64,000 nt of DNA, taken from contig DATCZA010000070.1 of assembly GCA_036526135.1 (NCBI GenBank), positions 19,918-83,917 on the forward strand, given 5' to 3'. Shown one piece after another: positions 1 through 8,668 of the stretch. The stretch's first letter is position 1. The number at the start of each line of letters is the position of its first letter. Below the pieces are notes generated by a model. That model was given only the letters and a program-made list of their open reading frames with translations, searched no databases and was not told the DNA's origin. The position numbers were made by a program, and so were the translations under genes. The stretch comes from UBA2965 sp036526135 (GTDB lineage Bacteria; Pseudomonadota; Gammaproteobacteria; Pseudomonadales; Azotimanducaceae).

Positions 1-111
1 AGCATTGGTATTCTGACGAATCTGAACCGCCAGATACCCAAGGGTTAGAACAACCGCGACAGCACCGACGATCTCTCCGATTGCTCCAACTGCTTCCCAG
101 TTTATATCCAT
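1..111 (-). CDS. Small single-TM membrane protein, 5' part only (window edge)
   Basis: The first 37 codons of a gene that runs off the left edge. It starts at an ATG read leftwards from position 111 and contains GAIGEIVGAVAVVLTLGYL, a single hydrophobic segment (about residues 9-28), followed by a polar VQIRQNT stretch. The pattern (Gly-Glu-rich start, one membrane helix, then AxQIRQN) is shared by the genes at 59757..60215 and 63345..63848 and the fragments at 59370 and 60313. The family has no function I can name; these proteins are expected to sit in the inner membrane with a cytoplasmic or periplasmic C-terminal domain. Confidence 0.6.
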   Translation of the reverse strand, partial: MDINWEAVGAIGEIVGAVAVVLTLGYLAVQIRQNTNA

Positions 112-280
112 CTTTCGCGAGTGCTAACGGCTATCCGTTTTAGTCTTAATTGGGAACTGAAAATGTAACCGGCCATGCCGCTTACCATATCAAAAAGTCC
201 GCTCCTGCCCGATAGCAGAACTTGGCGATCACTAACCGAAACATTCCCTTCCGACTCAATGCCGGTACTTTCCGCTCGCG

Positions 281-1189
281 GTGATTGGTATTGCTCTGAC
301 AGGCTATAGACAGTTATGGGTGAGCAAGCGTCTGGGCGTGTCTCAGACTGCGATTGAAATCATAAACGGCCGATGGACCATGCACATATTTGGAATGCGC
401 AATGATCCCGCCACTGCGGAGCTCATGTCGGTGTTGCCTAACACGTCAGTAGTAGGGTTGTGGCTGACGTTGTTCCCACTGTGGGTGCAGTTCAAGCTGT
501 CGGGTCAGCTTTCCTTCTATCCGCGAATTCCGAAGGAGGGGAATGAAACGCTCGCGGACCTGGTGCCTTCACGCACCCTTTATTTTGATCGCCTCATTAG
601 ACGTGCGTTACAGAATGTGGAGCAGTTTGTGCTAATGGGTGCAGGCTATGACACCCGCGGTTACGGTATGTTCGCCGATGCTGGCGTGACTATTTTCGAG
701 CTCGACCAGCCCGCTGTTCAGTCGCACAAGCGGGAAATGCTGCAAAAGACGACCATCAACAGCAATCACGTCAATTTCGTCACCATCGATTTCAGCGAAG
801 ACGACCTGTTCGCAAAGTTAGCGGACGCTGGGTTTGATCCTTCAAAGAAGACGCTGCTTCTCTGGGAAGGTGTGACTCTCTATCTGTCCCTCACGGAAGT
901 TCAACGAACCATGCGGTTGGTGAAACGACGGGCTGCACCCGGCAGCATCCTGTTGGCCGACCTGTATGCAGAGCGGATGATTGAGCTGTATGGAAAGTCA
1001 CGCGTTGGAGCGAAGTTGCTGGAACTGACCGACGAGGGCCTCGATTTCGGTCTTTCCTTCGCTGCCAACTGGGAGCAAGCGCTGAACGAATTTGTGGAGG
1101 CTCAATCCATGAAGGTCGGCGAAGCTCACTTCCTGGGGAGCAACAACGAAAAAGGCCCTTATGCGGTAGTCGCGGAAATGAAGTGCTGA
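281..1189 (+). CDS. Class I SAM-dependent methyltransferase, leucine carboxyl methyltransferase-like (TIGR00027-type)
   Basis: 302 aa from a GTG start. The SAM-binding motif I is VLMGAGYDTR (residues 117-126), preceded by the family-typical SRTLYFDR (97-104); the acidic motif ELDQP (140-144) and LLLWEGVTLYL (192-202) complete the pattern of the LCM/PPM-related methyltransferases known as the TIGR00027 family. Substrates in this family are mostly unknown, although several act in secondary metabolism. A hydrophobic patch at about 57-73 precedes the catalytic core and may be membrane-associated. The upstream 170 bases hold no gene. The neighbour to the right is a convergent P450/GST-remnant locus. 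The fold assignment is firm; the substrate is not known. Confidence 0.85.
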   Translation: MIGIALTGYRQLWVSKRLGVSQTAIEIINGRWTMHIFGMRNDPATAELMSVLPNTSVVGLWLTLFPLWVQFKLSGQLSFYPRIPKEGNETLADLVPSRTLYFDRLIRRALQNVEQFVLMGAGYDTRGYGMFADAGVTIFELDQPAVQSHKREMLQKTTINSNHVNFVTIDFSEDDLFAKLADAGFDPSKKTLLLWEGVTLYLSLTEVQRTMRLVKRRAAPGSILLADLYAERMIELYGKSRVGAKLLELTDEGLDFGLSFAANWEQALNEFVEAQSMKVGEAHFLGSNNEKGPYAVVAEMKC

Positions 1190-1433
1190 TCGGATTGCTC
1201 TAACTATGGCTGCTGATCACGCGTAGGAGACCTCCCAGGCGGCGTCCAGGCTCCGGGGATAGGGGGCGATACCTTCAAGCGTCTATCGAGGTGACACCAG
1301 CGCGGAGCGCTCAGGTTCGAGCAGGATCTTTGTCAGCAGGCGCAGCAGGCCGCAAGCCTCATACACGACCACGCACCACACCTCGATGCTCCACCTGTCC
1401 GGCGCATCGTCGGGTGTGTGCGGGTCGTGAGAT

Positions 1434-1606
1434 GCTGGAACCGGCGATCTGAGCGCCGTCGTGCTCGATGTATGGAAGCCTGCCCTTGGGAGCCGTTTCA
1501 GCGAAGGCGATTCCGAGGCTCCTGGTCTGGAATTCGATGCCTGCCACGCGCAGGCAGGTCTCGACTTTCAGAACGAACTGGCTGATGCAGCCGACCAGCA
1601 AAGCCG
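1434..1606 (-). pseudogene. Glutathione S-transferase N-terminal domain remnant
   Basis: The reverse strand encodes, without its own start codon, QFVLKVETCLRVAGIEF and then ETAPKGRLPYIEHDGAQIAG. This is the thioredoxin-fold N-terminal domain of failed-axon/metaxin-like GSTs (typical pattern SPFCLKVETYLRMAG ... APKGKLPYIEDDG). The reading frame is lost just after the GSS that would lead into helix 2, and the rest of the protein is absent. Its 5' end is replaced by the last codons of the P450 read in another frame, so a deletion has joined the two genes. It cannot make a working GST. Confidence 0.7.
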
Positions 1607-2770
1607 AAGCTCTTTCATCGTCCGCAGTTGACCGCTCTCGTAAGTGGGTGCTCCATCGGATTCCAGCGACACGTCGGGAATACGTTTCAGGAATTCCTCC
1701 ACCGCCACCCGAATTTCGAGCCGAGCCAGGTGTTCTCCAATGCAACGATGCGGGCCGATTCCGAATGCAGTGTGAACCACCTCGTGACGATTCACGTCGA
1801 ACTCGCGGGGATTGCTGCAAACTTCGGGGTCCCGCGACGCGGCCGCATAGTTCAGTGCAACACGCTCTCCTGACGCAATTTCCACGCCCCCTACGTTGAC
1901 GTCCGAGCGAACGCTGCGTGCCACCATGACTACGGGGGCATAAAGTCGTACGGTCTCTTCTACCGCAGTGCCCAAACGTTCCGGATCGCCCATCACGGCC
2001 GCCCGCACCTCCGGCCGTCGGGCCATCTCATACATCGCGCCCGACATCGCGTGGGTGGTCGTTGCGAGTCCGCCGAACACAACATCAAGCGCTGTGTGCA
2101 CCTTGTCCTCCCACGGACATGGCGCGCCGTCACGCTCAACCCCAGCAAGCAGCACGTCGACCAGATCTCCCTGGGGCCCCTGGTGCTGTCGCGTGTCGAG
2201 AAATGCTTCTAGATAGGCGTAGACACGGCCAAAGGCCGGCGCACGCTCTTCCAACGGGCCGAACGAGTAGGTGTCGATGTCGGCGAACAGTTCCGCAAGG
2301 TCCTGAACCGGGACGGGCAGGATGTGTCGGAACAGGATCAATCCGGGAAGCTTCGCAGCAAAGTCCGCGACGTACTCGCATCGATTACGATCGGCAAAGC
2401 CATCGATCAGTTCTCTGGCATAGCCGCGCGCGTGATCTTCGAGCTTAGCGACTTCCTTGGCATTGAAAAAAGGATTCAGCGCCTGTCTCCAGGCGGTGTG
2501 ATACGGAGGGTCGCAGTCTTCCGGCAAGATGGGAATATTGCCTTCCGGCGGATCGAGCATCCAGCCATCCGCGCTGCTGAAAGTGCGCCAGTCCTGGCCT
2601 ATCTGGCGTACATCGCGATAGCGGTTGAACACGCGATACCCGGGACCCACCTGGCTGCGTGCGACCGGACACTTACTAACCAGATGTTCCAGCACGTCCT
2701 CAAATTGCTCTGCGAACGCGCTGTCTTCTATATTGAAATCGCCGTGCAAGTGGTCGAAGTCAGACCCCAT
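1568..2770 (-). CDS. Cytochrome P450 (class I bacterial type)
   Basis: 400 aa. It shows the I-helix oxygen-activation motif FGGLATTTHA (232-241), the K-helix ExxR (E272-T-V-R275) and the heme-binding loop FGIGPHRCIG with the axial cysteine at 343. Soluble, no membrane anchor; it needs a ferredoxin and reductase, which are not adjacent. The ATG at 2770 follows GGGGAGCGAG, a good ribosome site. The final ten residues (CWSAASASSF) come from sequence that in another frame is a broken GST, so the natural C-terminus after MKELRL has been replaced by a short out-of-frame tail. Function is probably retained because only the end of the protein is altered. Substrate unknown. It is divergent from the amidase gene. 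Confidence 0.93.
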   Translation of the reverse strand: MGSDFDHLHGDFNIEDSAFAEQFEDVLEHLVSKCPVARSQVGPGYRVFNRYRDVRQIGQDWRTFSSADGWMLDPPEGNIPILPEDCDPPYHTAWRQALNPFFNAKEVAKLEDHARGYARELIDGFADRNRCEYVADFAAKLPGLILFRHILPVPVQDLAELFADIDTYSFGPLEERAPAFGRVYAYLEAFLDTRQHQGPQGDLVDVLLAGVERDGAPCPWEDKVHTALDVVFGGLATTTHAMSGAMYEMARRPEVRAAVMGDPERLGTAVEETVRLYAPVVMVARSVRSDVNVGGVEIASGERVALNYAAASRDPEVCSNPREFDVNRHEVVHTAFGIGPHRCIGEHLARLEIRVAVEEFLKRIPDVSLESDGAPTYESGQLRTMKELRLCWSAASASSF

Positions 2771-2983
2771 CTCGCTCCCCGCTCATGACAGTCCTTCAGC
2801 CCTTCTTCCTAGTGCACTTCTGCTGCGGGCGCAAGCCCTTCAGATGGCAAGACTCATGCTGCAAGGGAGTGGCTCGACCAGCTTCGGCGCGACGCGTAAT
2901 CTGGGTCCAGCGCGGGGACCATTGGCGATTGCTCCGCCAGGCTTGGCAACCGTGTGCTCGGAAGCGAATCAAAGGAGGTGCTC

Positions 2984-4498
2984 ATGCCGATTAAAAGACC
3001 CAGTCATGGCGAACTGCGATCAGTTGCTCAACGTCTGAACCTCACCTTGTCCGAAAACGATGTTGAGACGTTTCGGGACCTGATGGGGGCGTCGATCGAC
3101 GCGTTCAATCAGGTTGAGGCGATGGATGACGAGCTGCCACCGGTGCGGTACCCGCGGGACTCCGGGACGCGGCCGAGTGCGGCTGACAACCCACTCAACG
3201 CCTGGTACTACCGTACCAGCATCCAAGGTGCGGATGGTGGGGCGCTCGCGGGACGAACCGTGGCGCTCAAGGACAACATCATGCTCGCCGGCGTCCCGAT
3301 GATGTGCGGCTCGGCCACCCTGGAAGGCTACGTGCCCGAAATCGACGCGACGGTGGTGGAACGCATTCTGGACGCGGGCGGCGAGATCGCCGGCAAAGCG
3401 CACTGCGAGTTCTTCTGTTTGTCCGGCGGCAGCCACACCAACTCAACCGGTCCGGTGCACAATCCGCACAAACGTGGTTACTCGGCGGGTGGCTCGTCCT
3501 CCGGCAGCGCAGCCCTGGTGGCGGCGGGCGATGTGGACATGGCGATAGGCGGCGATCAGGGCGGTTCGATTCGCATTCCCGCGTCTTTCTGTGGTGTGTA
3601 CGGCATGAAGCCTACGCACGGTCTGGTGCCCTATACGGGCGTGATGCCCTTGGAGGTCTTTGTCGACCACATCGGTCCGATGACCGCGAACGTAGAGGAC
3701 AACGCGACGCTCCTCGAGGCGATCGCGGGTCCCGACGCGTATGACCCGCGTCAGAGAGGCGTTGAAACGCACCGTTACACCGAAGCCCTGGGGCAGGACA
3801 TCGCGGGGCTGAAGATCGCCGTGCTGAAGGAAGGGTTTGGGCACCCCAACTCCGAATCGGACGTGGATGACTGTGTTCGCGCGGCCGCGGCGCACTTCGA
3901 GTCCCTTGGCGCGCGGGTGGACGAGGTCTCGATTCCCATCCATCTCGACGCGCAGGCGATAGCGATGCCCATTCTCAACTACGGCATCGTGCAGACCATG
4001 CTCGAAGGCGATGGGTTTGGGGGCGGTCGCAACGACCTCTACGTGACCAGCCTCATGGAGTTCCATCGCGGCTGGCGAGGACGGATAGACGAGTTCTCCG
4101 ACAACGCCAAACTTTGGGCGCTGATTGGCGGCTACGTTACCGAGCGTGTCGGCATGCATCACTACGGCAAGGCGGTCAACCTCAGTCGCAAGGTGCGGGC
4201 GGCCTACGACGCGGTTCTGGAAGACTGCGACCTGATACTGGCGCCGACGCTGCCAATCAAGGCCACACCCCTTCCGGCTGCGGATACCGGTCGGGCAGAG
4301 AAGGTGGCGCGCGCGATGGAGATGTTTGCCAACACGGTTGCCGCAGACATCACGCACCACCCATCGATGAGCGTCCCGTGCGGATTGCGCGAAGGCCTTC
4401 CGGTGGGAATGATGCTCACGGCAAAGCACTTCGCAGAAACCGTAATTTACCGGGCGGCCCATGCCTTTGAGCGTTCGAAGGACTGGCGGACGATGTAG
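2984..4498 (+). CDS. Amidase signature family hydrolase
   Basis: 504 aa from the ATG at 2984, which sits behind a near-perfect AAAGGAGGTG ribosome site; an upstream in-frame GTG at 2954 has none. The Ser-cisSer-Lys triad of the amidase signature family is visible: Lys96 in VALKDNIM, cis-Ser171 in the GGSSSGSA loop and nucleophile Ser195 in DQGGSIRIPA. Spacing of 75 and 24 residues matches the family. It hydrolyses a carboxamide to acid plus ammonia in the cytoplasm; the sequence does not identify the amide. It is monocistronic, divergent from the P450 with about 210 bp between them. It is unlikely to be GatA, because no gatB or gatC is near. Confidence 0.92.
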   Translation: MPIKRPSHGELRSVAQRLNLTLSENDVETFRDLMGASIDAFNQVEAMDDELPPVRYPRDSGTRPSAADNPLNAWYYRTSIQGADGGALAGRTVALKDNIMLAGVPMMCGSATLEGYVPEIDATVVERILDAGGEIAGKAHCEFFCLSGGSHTNSTGPVHNPHKRGYSAGGSSSGSAALVAAGDVDMAIGGDQGGSIRIPASFCGVYGMKPTHGLVPYTGVMPLEVFVDHIGPMTANVEDNATLLEAIAGPDAYDPRQRGVETHRYTEALGQDIAGLKIAVLKEGFGHPNSESDVDDCVRAAAAHFESLGARVDEVSIPIHLDAQAIAMPILNYGIVQTMLEGDGFGGGRNDLYVTSLMEFHRGWRGRIDEFSDNAKLWALIGGYVTERVGMHHYGKAVNLSRKVRAAYDAVLEDCDLILAPTLPIKATPLPAADTGRAEKVARAMEMFANTVAADITHHPSMSVPCGLREGLPVGMMLTAKHFAETVIYRAAHAFERSKDWRTM

Positions 4499-4982
4499 GG
4501 GACCCCAAGCGCTCCATGAACGTCGAGATAATTGATAAGGCAGCGTGTGGCCCCCCATGGGACCTTGATTGTTCTGAAGCGGTCATTTCCATGGTGCATG
4601 GCAGATGTTCGCTCGCTGACTGGTAACCTGTCAGTCGTCCGATCACTGTGGCGCGTTCCGGACGGATTGGCAGACCCGATGCGCGGCAGAACCTGCAGCA
4701 ATCTGCAATGCACGCAGCGTGGACGGCATTTTTTTCGATACTAGAATGCGGGTTTGAGATTTTGGGCAGTAGCGGGCACCCGCTTGTGGTGGTCTGTTGG
4801 GGAGAAGGTCTACTACATCAATCTGGATCTCTGCTGGTACTACCTCTCTCAGCACTTCCAGTACGGAGCCGGCGCGATTGATGATGTGGAATGGGCTCAA
4901 TCGCTGGGATGTCTCGAGCCCGATTGTCTTTGGGGCTGAAAACTCTAAGATCACGCTCAGGCCGCAATCACGAGCAACGGGC
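4499..4982. other. Intergenic stretch without a supportable gene
   Basis: 484 bases between the amidase and apt with lower GC than its surroundings. Two short open frames exist (a 61-codon aromatic-rich one at 4754..4939 on the plus strand and a 113-codon one at 4643..4984 on the minus strand). They overlap each other, have weak codon bias and resemble nothing I recognise. A T7 run lies near 4730. The apt promoter must lie in this interval. Confidence 0.4.
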
Positions 4983-5519
4983 ATGAGCCAGAAGCCGCTT
5001 ACCGACTATATCCGAACGATCGCCGACTTCCCCATCCCCGGAATTCAGTTCCGCGACGTCACGACGCTTTTTGGCGACGCCGAAGGGTTCAGGCGGGCGG
5101 TGGACGAGCTTGCCGAACCATATGAGGGCGATGGCATCGATGCAGTGGTGGCAATGGACGCACGCGGCTTCATTCTTGGCGGTGCGGTGGCTTACAAGCT
5201 CGGCCTGCCATTCGTTCCCATTCGCAAGAAAGGCAAGCTGCCCGGAAAGACCATCGTCGAGGCCTACTCCCTGGAATATGGTGACGCAGTGGTGGAGATT
5301 CATGACGACGCCCTGCATGCCGGCGCGCGCGTGCTCCTGCTGGATGACCTGCTGGCCACTGGCGGCACCGCCGTCGCCGGGGCCAGGCTGATCGAACGGC
5401 TGGGCGGCCATATCGTCGCCGCCTCGTTCGTGGTGAACCTTCCGGATCTGGGCGGCCAGAAACGTCTGGAGGAAATGGGATTGGAGGTGCACTTCCTTTG
5501 CGAGTTCGAGGGAGATTGA
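4983..5519 (+). CDS. apt: Adenine phosphoribosyltransferase
   Basis: 178 aa. Converts adenine plus PRPP to AMP and pyrophosphate in purine salvage, in the cytoplasm. The start at 4983 gives the standard length; the open frame extends 62 codons upstream but that part is not family-like. The diagnostic N-terminal segment DYIRTIADFPIPGIQFRDVT and the PRPP-binding loop VLLLDDLLATGGTA (117-130) are intact, as is RKKGKLPG (81-88), the flexible catalytic loop. Nothing about it is degenerate. It appears to be transcribed alone. Confidence 0.97.
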   Translation: MSQKPLTDYIRTIADFPIPGIQFRDVTTLFGDAEGFRRAVDELAEPYEGDGIDAVVAMDARGFILGGAVAYKLGLPFVPIRKKGKLPGKTIVEAYSLEYGDAVVEIHDDALHAGARVLLLDDLLATGGTAVAGARLIERLGGHIVAASFVVNLPDLGGQKRLEEMGLEVHFLCEFEGD

Positions 5520-5573
5520 CGTTAAAGCCGCCTGCGCCCCATACGTGAGCCGTCCACTCTCAGAGCCCGCTGC

Positions 5574-5735
5574 ATGCTGAATCCCCAACTTGGTGGTGTT
5601 CAGTCGTCCGAGGATGATGCGGCGGTGTTGAAGGCTGACAGGATGGGCCAGGTGATTGCGGATCGCAGCGCCGCGGCAGTCGATTTCGATGACGACGACC
5701 GGGTCCGCATGAAGCTCACGCTCAAGGCGCAGTGA
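5574..5735 (+). CDS. Hypothetical 53-aa open frame
   Basis: A short frame beginning MLNPQLGGVQ and ending DDDDRVRMKLTLKAQ, with GC-rich third codon positions and many acidic residues. It overlaps by 14 bases the end of the convergent methyltransferase gene. No ribosome site is evident and I recognise no family, so it may be the tail of a lost gene or simply chance. Confidence 0.25.
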   Translation: MLNPQLGGVQSSEDDAAVLKADRMGQVIADRSAAAVDFDDDDRVRMKLTLKAQ

Positions 5736-6489
5736 CCGGAGGCTCGGCCAACGACCCGACTGCGGGCTTCTGAAACACCAGCACGTGCTGCTGTGGCAGG
5801 TAGTCCTCCGTGCGCAACCACTCGAGGCCGATTGCCCGCATCTCTTTCTTCGTCTGTGCCTGCGACATCTTGTGCAGCCGCTTGATCGGGACGGAGGCGT
5901 CTTCGGCCCGGTACTCGATCAGCACCAGATACCCACCCGGTACCAGAGCGGCGAACATGGCCTCGCCCATCTCCCGCGGGTGGGAAAATTCGTGATAAGC
6001 GTCGACGATGAAGATGAGGTCGACGCCCGATTCGGGCAGCCCCGGGTCCATCTCGTTGCCGAGGACGGTTGAGACGTTGTCGATGTTGCGCTTCGCCTTC
6101 TGCCGCTCGATCATTTCGAGCATCTGAGGCTGAATGTCCACAGCAAGCACCTCACCGTCTGTCAACCGCTCCGCGATGGGGAACGAGAAGTAGCCGGTGC
6201 CGGCGCCGATGTCGGCCACCACGAAATCGGGTTCCACCGGGAGTCTTGCCACCAGCAGATCCGTTCGCTCCTCCCGCTCACGCTCGGGTCGTTCCAGCCA
6301 ACCCGCGCCCAGGTGCCCCATCACGTGGGCAATCTCGCGGCCCATGTAGAGCTTGCCGATTCCGTCGCGGCTGGCTGGTTTTGAGGTGTAGAAGCTCTGA
6401 TCGGCCTGCACGCCGGGGGCAGCGCCGATGAGCAGCACTGCCGCGAGAAACAGGATGCAGGTAGCCAAGAGGGTTTGCGTAGTTCGCAT
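5722..6489 (-). CDS. Exported class I SAM-dependent methyltransferase
   Basis: 255 aa with an N-terminal signal peptide (hydrophobic core about residues 7-25, likely cleavage after VQA near 29). The mature part is a complete Rossmann methyltransferase: motif I VADIGAGTGYFSF (91-103), an acidic VDIQPQM at the end of strand 2, and the VDLIFIVDAYHEF region forming motif IV. SAM-using enzymes normally work in the cytoplasm, so a Sec-type leader is odd; similar leader-bearing methyltransferases occur in other environmental bacteria. The alternatives are a membrane anchor with a cytoplasmic domain, or a periplasmic role with unknown SAM supply. The fold is certain, the location inferred. Confidence 0.85.
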   Translation of the reverse strand: MRTTQTLLATCILFLAAVLLIGAAPGVQADQSFYTSKPASRDGIGKLYMGREIAHVMGHLGAGWLERPEREREERTDLLVARLPVEPDFVVADIGAGTGYFSFPIAERLTDGEVLAVDIQPQMLEMIERQKAKRNIDNVSTVLGNEMDPGLPESGVDLIFIVDAYHEFSHPREMGEAMFAALVPGGYLVLIEYRAEDASVPIKRLHKMSQAQTKKEMRAIGLEWLRTEDYLPQQHVLVFQKPAVGSLAEPPVTAP

Positions 6490-6654
6490 CTGGTAGGGGC
6501 CTGGCAGAAGTTTGGCTGGCTAGCTTAAAAAGGCGAAAGTGATCGTTACGTGAATTTAGCCGGTGGCTGCCCGGGTGCGGGTGCGTCTGATGCCGATCCT
6601 GACGTCCGCCTCTTGCACGAAAGCAGCGCTGGGCGTTGGGGCGGTGATCGAAGG

Positions 6655-7050
6655 CTACTCGAAAGAAAGCATCATCATTAGACCGAAACTGGTTGAGATC
6701 AGAGTGATAGCCGACAGAACGCCTACACCCAAACCGGTAAGCAGGGCCGTCGCCATCGACTTGTAGCGTAGCGCAAGCGCGATGGCGCTCGGCAGCGTAA
6801 GTGCTCCTGCCCAGACAAGACCTGCCCACACGGCCCAGTTCACGTCCGGCAGATTCTTGTAGCCCTCTCTGACGTGATACGCCATGTTCGTTGTTGCGAT
6901 GGCGCCACAGAACACCAATGCAACATAGCTCAGCGCCAGCGGCCAACGCCAGCGCCCCGTGTCTCGAGCAGCAAAGGCAATCAGAGCAGCGACGATGGGA
7001 GCTGCGGGAGGCAGGCCAAAGAGCAGCCAAAGACTAGCGACATCTGACAT
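6655..7050 (-). CDS. Small integral membrane protein, function unknown
   Basis: 131 aa from the ATG at 7050 (MSDVASLWLLFGL), chosen over an upstream frame extension because the hydrophobic N-terminus begins there. Four membrane helices are predicted by eye at about 5-24, 34-52, 70-90 and 100-125, with charged turns (RDTGRWR, HVREGYKN, RYKS) between. I recognise no family. It is divergent from the DUF411 gene and lies downstream of nothing, so it is probably a single-gene unit. Confidence 0.6.
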   Translation of the reverse strand: MSDVASLWLLFGLPPAAPIVAALIAFAARDTGRWRWPLALSYVALVFCGAIATTNMAYHVREGYKNLPDVNWAVWAGLVWAGALTLPSAIALALRYKSMATALLTGLGVGVLSAITLISTSFGLMMMLSFE

Positions 7051-7243
7051 CTGAGCACTCGTGTTGCAAGAGCTGATACTAGCGGGATCGCGCAGGCCGG
7101 GATGCGCGGCGTTCGTCAATCTGAGAACCTGTTGGGATCCTGCGGAGGCGAGTCTCGAACCCCATCTGCATGCTTCCTGTTGGGCTTGGACGGGCTTCCG
7201 GCGTTATGATCGGCTCCTCATGCAGACACCGATGGAGAACGCC

Positions 7244-7729
7244 ATGGCTCGGATGCTCGCTACGATGGCCGTTGGGTTGGGGCTGTGGTTCGCAACGGCC
7301 GGATTCACGGCGGCGGAAGAGGGCGCCGCCATGCATCTGGACGTCTACAAGTCGCCCACCTGCGGCTGTTGCGTGAAGTGGATGGACCACGTGGCCGAGA
7401 GTGGTTACACCAGCACCGGTCATCACCCGCAAGACTTAGGTGAGCTGAAACGCGAGCTCGGCGTGCCGGCCCGCTACGGGTCTTGCCACACGGGCGTGAG
7501 CCAGGATGGCTACGTCTTCGAAGGCCACGTGCCGGCACGGTTTATCACGCAATTCCTGGCTGACCCGCCTGCGGGCGCTCTGGGCCTCACCGTGCCGGCC
7601 ATGCCGGTTGGCAGCCCGGGCATGGAGTACAAGGATCAGTTCATGCCGTACGAGGTGCTGCTGCTCAACAAAGACGGCTCGGTGGAAGTGTTTGCCTCGG
7701 TGGAATCCTACGAGCAGCAGTTCGAGTGA
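7244..7729 (+). CDS. DUF411 metal-binding protein
   Basis: 161 aa from the ATG at 7244, preferred because GGAG lies 6 nt upstream; in-frame ATGs at 7220 and 7232 would add 8 and 4 residues. A signal peptide (1-24) precedes the DUF411 domain: VYKSPTCGCCVKW (35-46), SCHTG (80-84), EGHVPA (93-98) and AMPVGSPGME (119-128). These Cys, His and Met residues fit periplasmic copper or related metal binding; proteins of this family are often found next to copper-resistance genes. No copper genes are adjacent here, so its exact job is inferred from family features only. Confidence 0.88.
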   Translation: MARMLATMAVGLGLWFATAGFTAAEEGAAMHLDVYKSPTCGCCVKWMDHVAESGYTSTGHHPQDLGELKRELGVPARYGSCHTGVSQDGYVFEGHVPARFITQFLADPPAGALGLTVPAMPVGSPGMEYKDQFMPYEVLLLNKDGSVEVFASVESYEQQFE

Positions 7730-7850
7730 GTTCGAGCAACCTCCGGCTTGAGGGATGCTCGTCTTCGATCTGGCGCGTCCGGTCCTCGTGAGGTCCACGA
7801 TCGAGACGGTTATAGTTCCGTCCAGGCTTTCCGCATACAGGCGCTGAGAG

Positions 7851-8561
7851 ATGTCGGAAGCGAACGCAAGCAGCCCGTCGACCAGGGTGGGGACGATCAC
7901 CTGTCGCTGCGGCGAGGTCACGATCGCGTTGCCCAACCCCGTTCCCAAATTCCGTTGTGGCTGCTGCTGCACGGACTGCCTTCAGCGTGCCTACATCGGC
8001 GCCAACGGAGAACCGACCGCTGCAATCAAGAACCTGGAAGAGGCCGTGGATCTGCTGTACGTCGACTCGCAGATCATGCGGCCGGGCCGGGAAACGCTCG
8101 CCAGGCTTTCCGTGTTCAGGTTGAACAAGGAAGATGCGCTCAACATCAACTTGCGCGCGGAATGCTGCGGGTCAGTCCTGTGCACCGAGAACGAGAAATT
8201 TCACGTTCCTCACTCGATGGCGACCTTCAACAATCTGCGTCCTTCGGTGTACTGCGACTTTGCCGCCGTGCCCGAACCCAATTGCTACGTGTGGACCGGA
8301 GACTGGCCGGAGGAGAGGGCAGAAGCTCTGGCTCGAAGAGAGAAGTCGACGAAGGGCGAGGCGTTACCCCAGATCGTCGACGTCATGGCGGCGCTCACGG
8401 AAAAGCCGATCATCGAGATCGCTTCGGCCCTGCAGCTGCCCGCCCCGACCAAGGCGGCAGGCGCTATCTCCTTTGCTGAGCTGTGTGCCGGTATGGAAGT
8501 GAAGATCGAGCATGCTTACTTCCAGGAATCCCGTGCTCATAAGGTTGCCCGGAAGGCGTGA
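7851..8561 (+). CDS. GFA/CENP-V-like zinc-binding protein
   Basis: 236 aa. The N-terminal half has the cysteine arrangement of the glutathione-dependent formaldehyde-activating (GFA/CENP-V) fold: ITCRCGEV (C18, C20), KFRCGCCCTDC (C36-C43) and later RAECCGSVLC. These would hold structural and catalytic zinc ions. The C-terminal third (about 165-236) is less characteristic and ends in a basic tail. GFA proteins bind thiol adducts; the real substrate is unknown here. The start at 7851 follows a weak purine-rich region. A GC hairpin lies immediately after the stop. Confidence 0.75.
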   Translation: MSEANASSPSTRVGTITCRCGEVTIALPNPVPKFRCGCCCTDCLQRAYIGANGEPTAAIKNLEEAVDLLYVDSQIMRPGRETLARLSVFRLNKEDALNINLRAECCGSVLCTENEKFHVPHSMATFNNLRPSVYCDFAAVPEPNCYVWTGDWPEERAEALARREKSTKGEALPQIVDVMAALTEKPIIEIASALQLPAPTKAAGAISFAELCAGMEVKIEHAYFQESRAHKVARKA

Positions 8562-8567
8562 CCCCAT

Positions 8568-8587
8568 CGCCGCCCCCTCGGGCGGCG
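8568..8587 (+). terminator. GC hairpin after the GFA-like gene
   Basis: Perfect 8-bp stem CGCCGCCC/GGGCGGCG with a CCTC loop, 6 nt after the stop codon. No T-tract follows, so termination would be weak or factor-assisted. Confidence 0.4.
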
Positions 8588-8668
8588 GCGACCGGAGTCC
8601 CGTGCTTTAGAGGTAGGGCGCCGTCGGTTTTCGTGGCAAGATTGGGCGGACTGCAAGGGGAGCCTGTC

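Noticed and set aside
4643..4984. 113-codon minus-strand frame divergent from apt
   Set aside because: Its start overlaps the apt start within CATG, codon bias is weak and no family is recognised.
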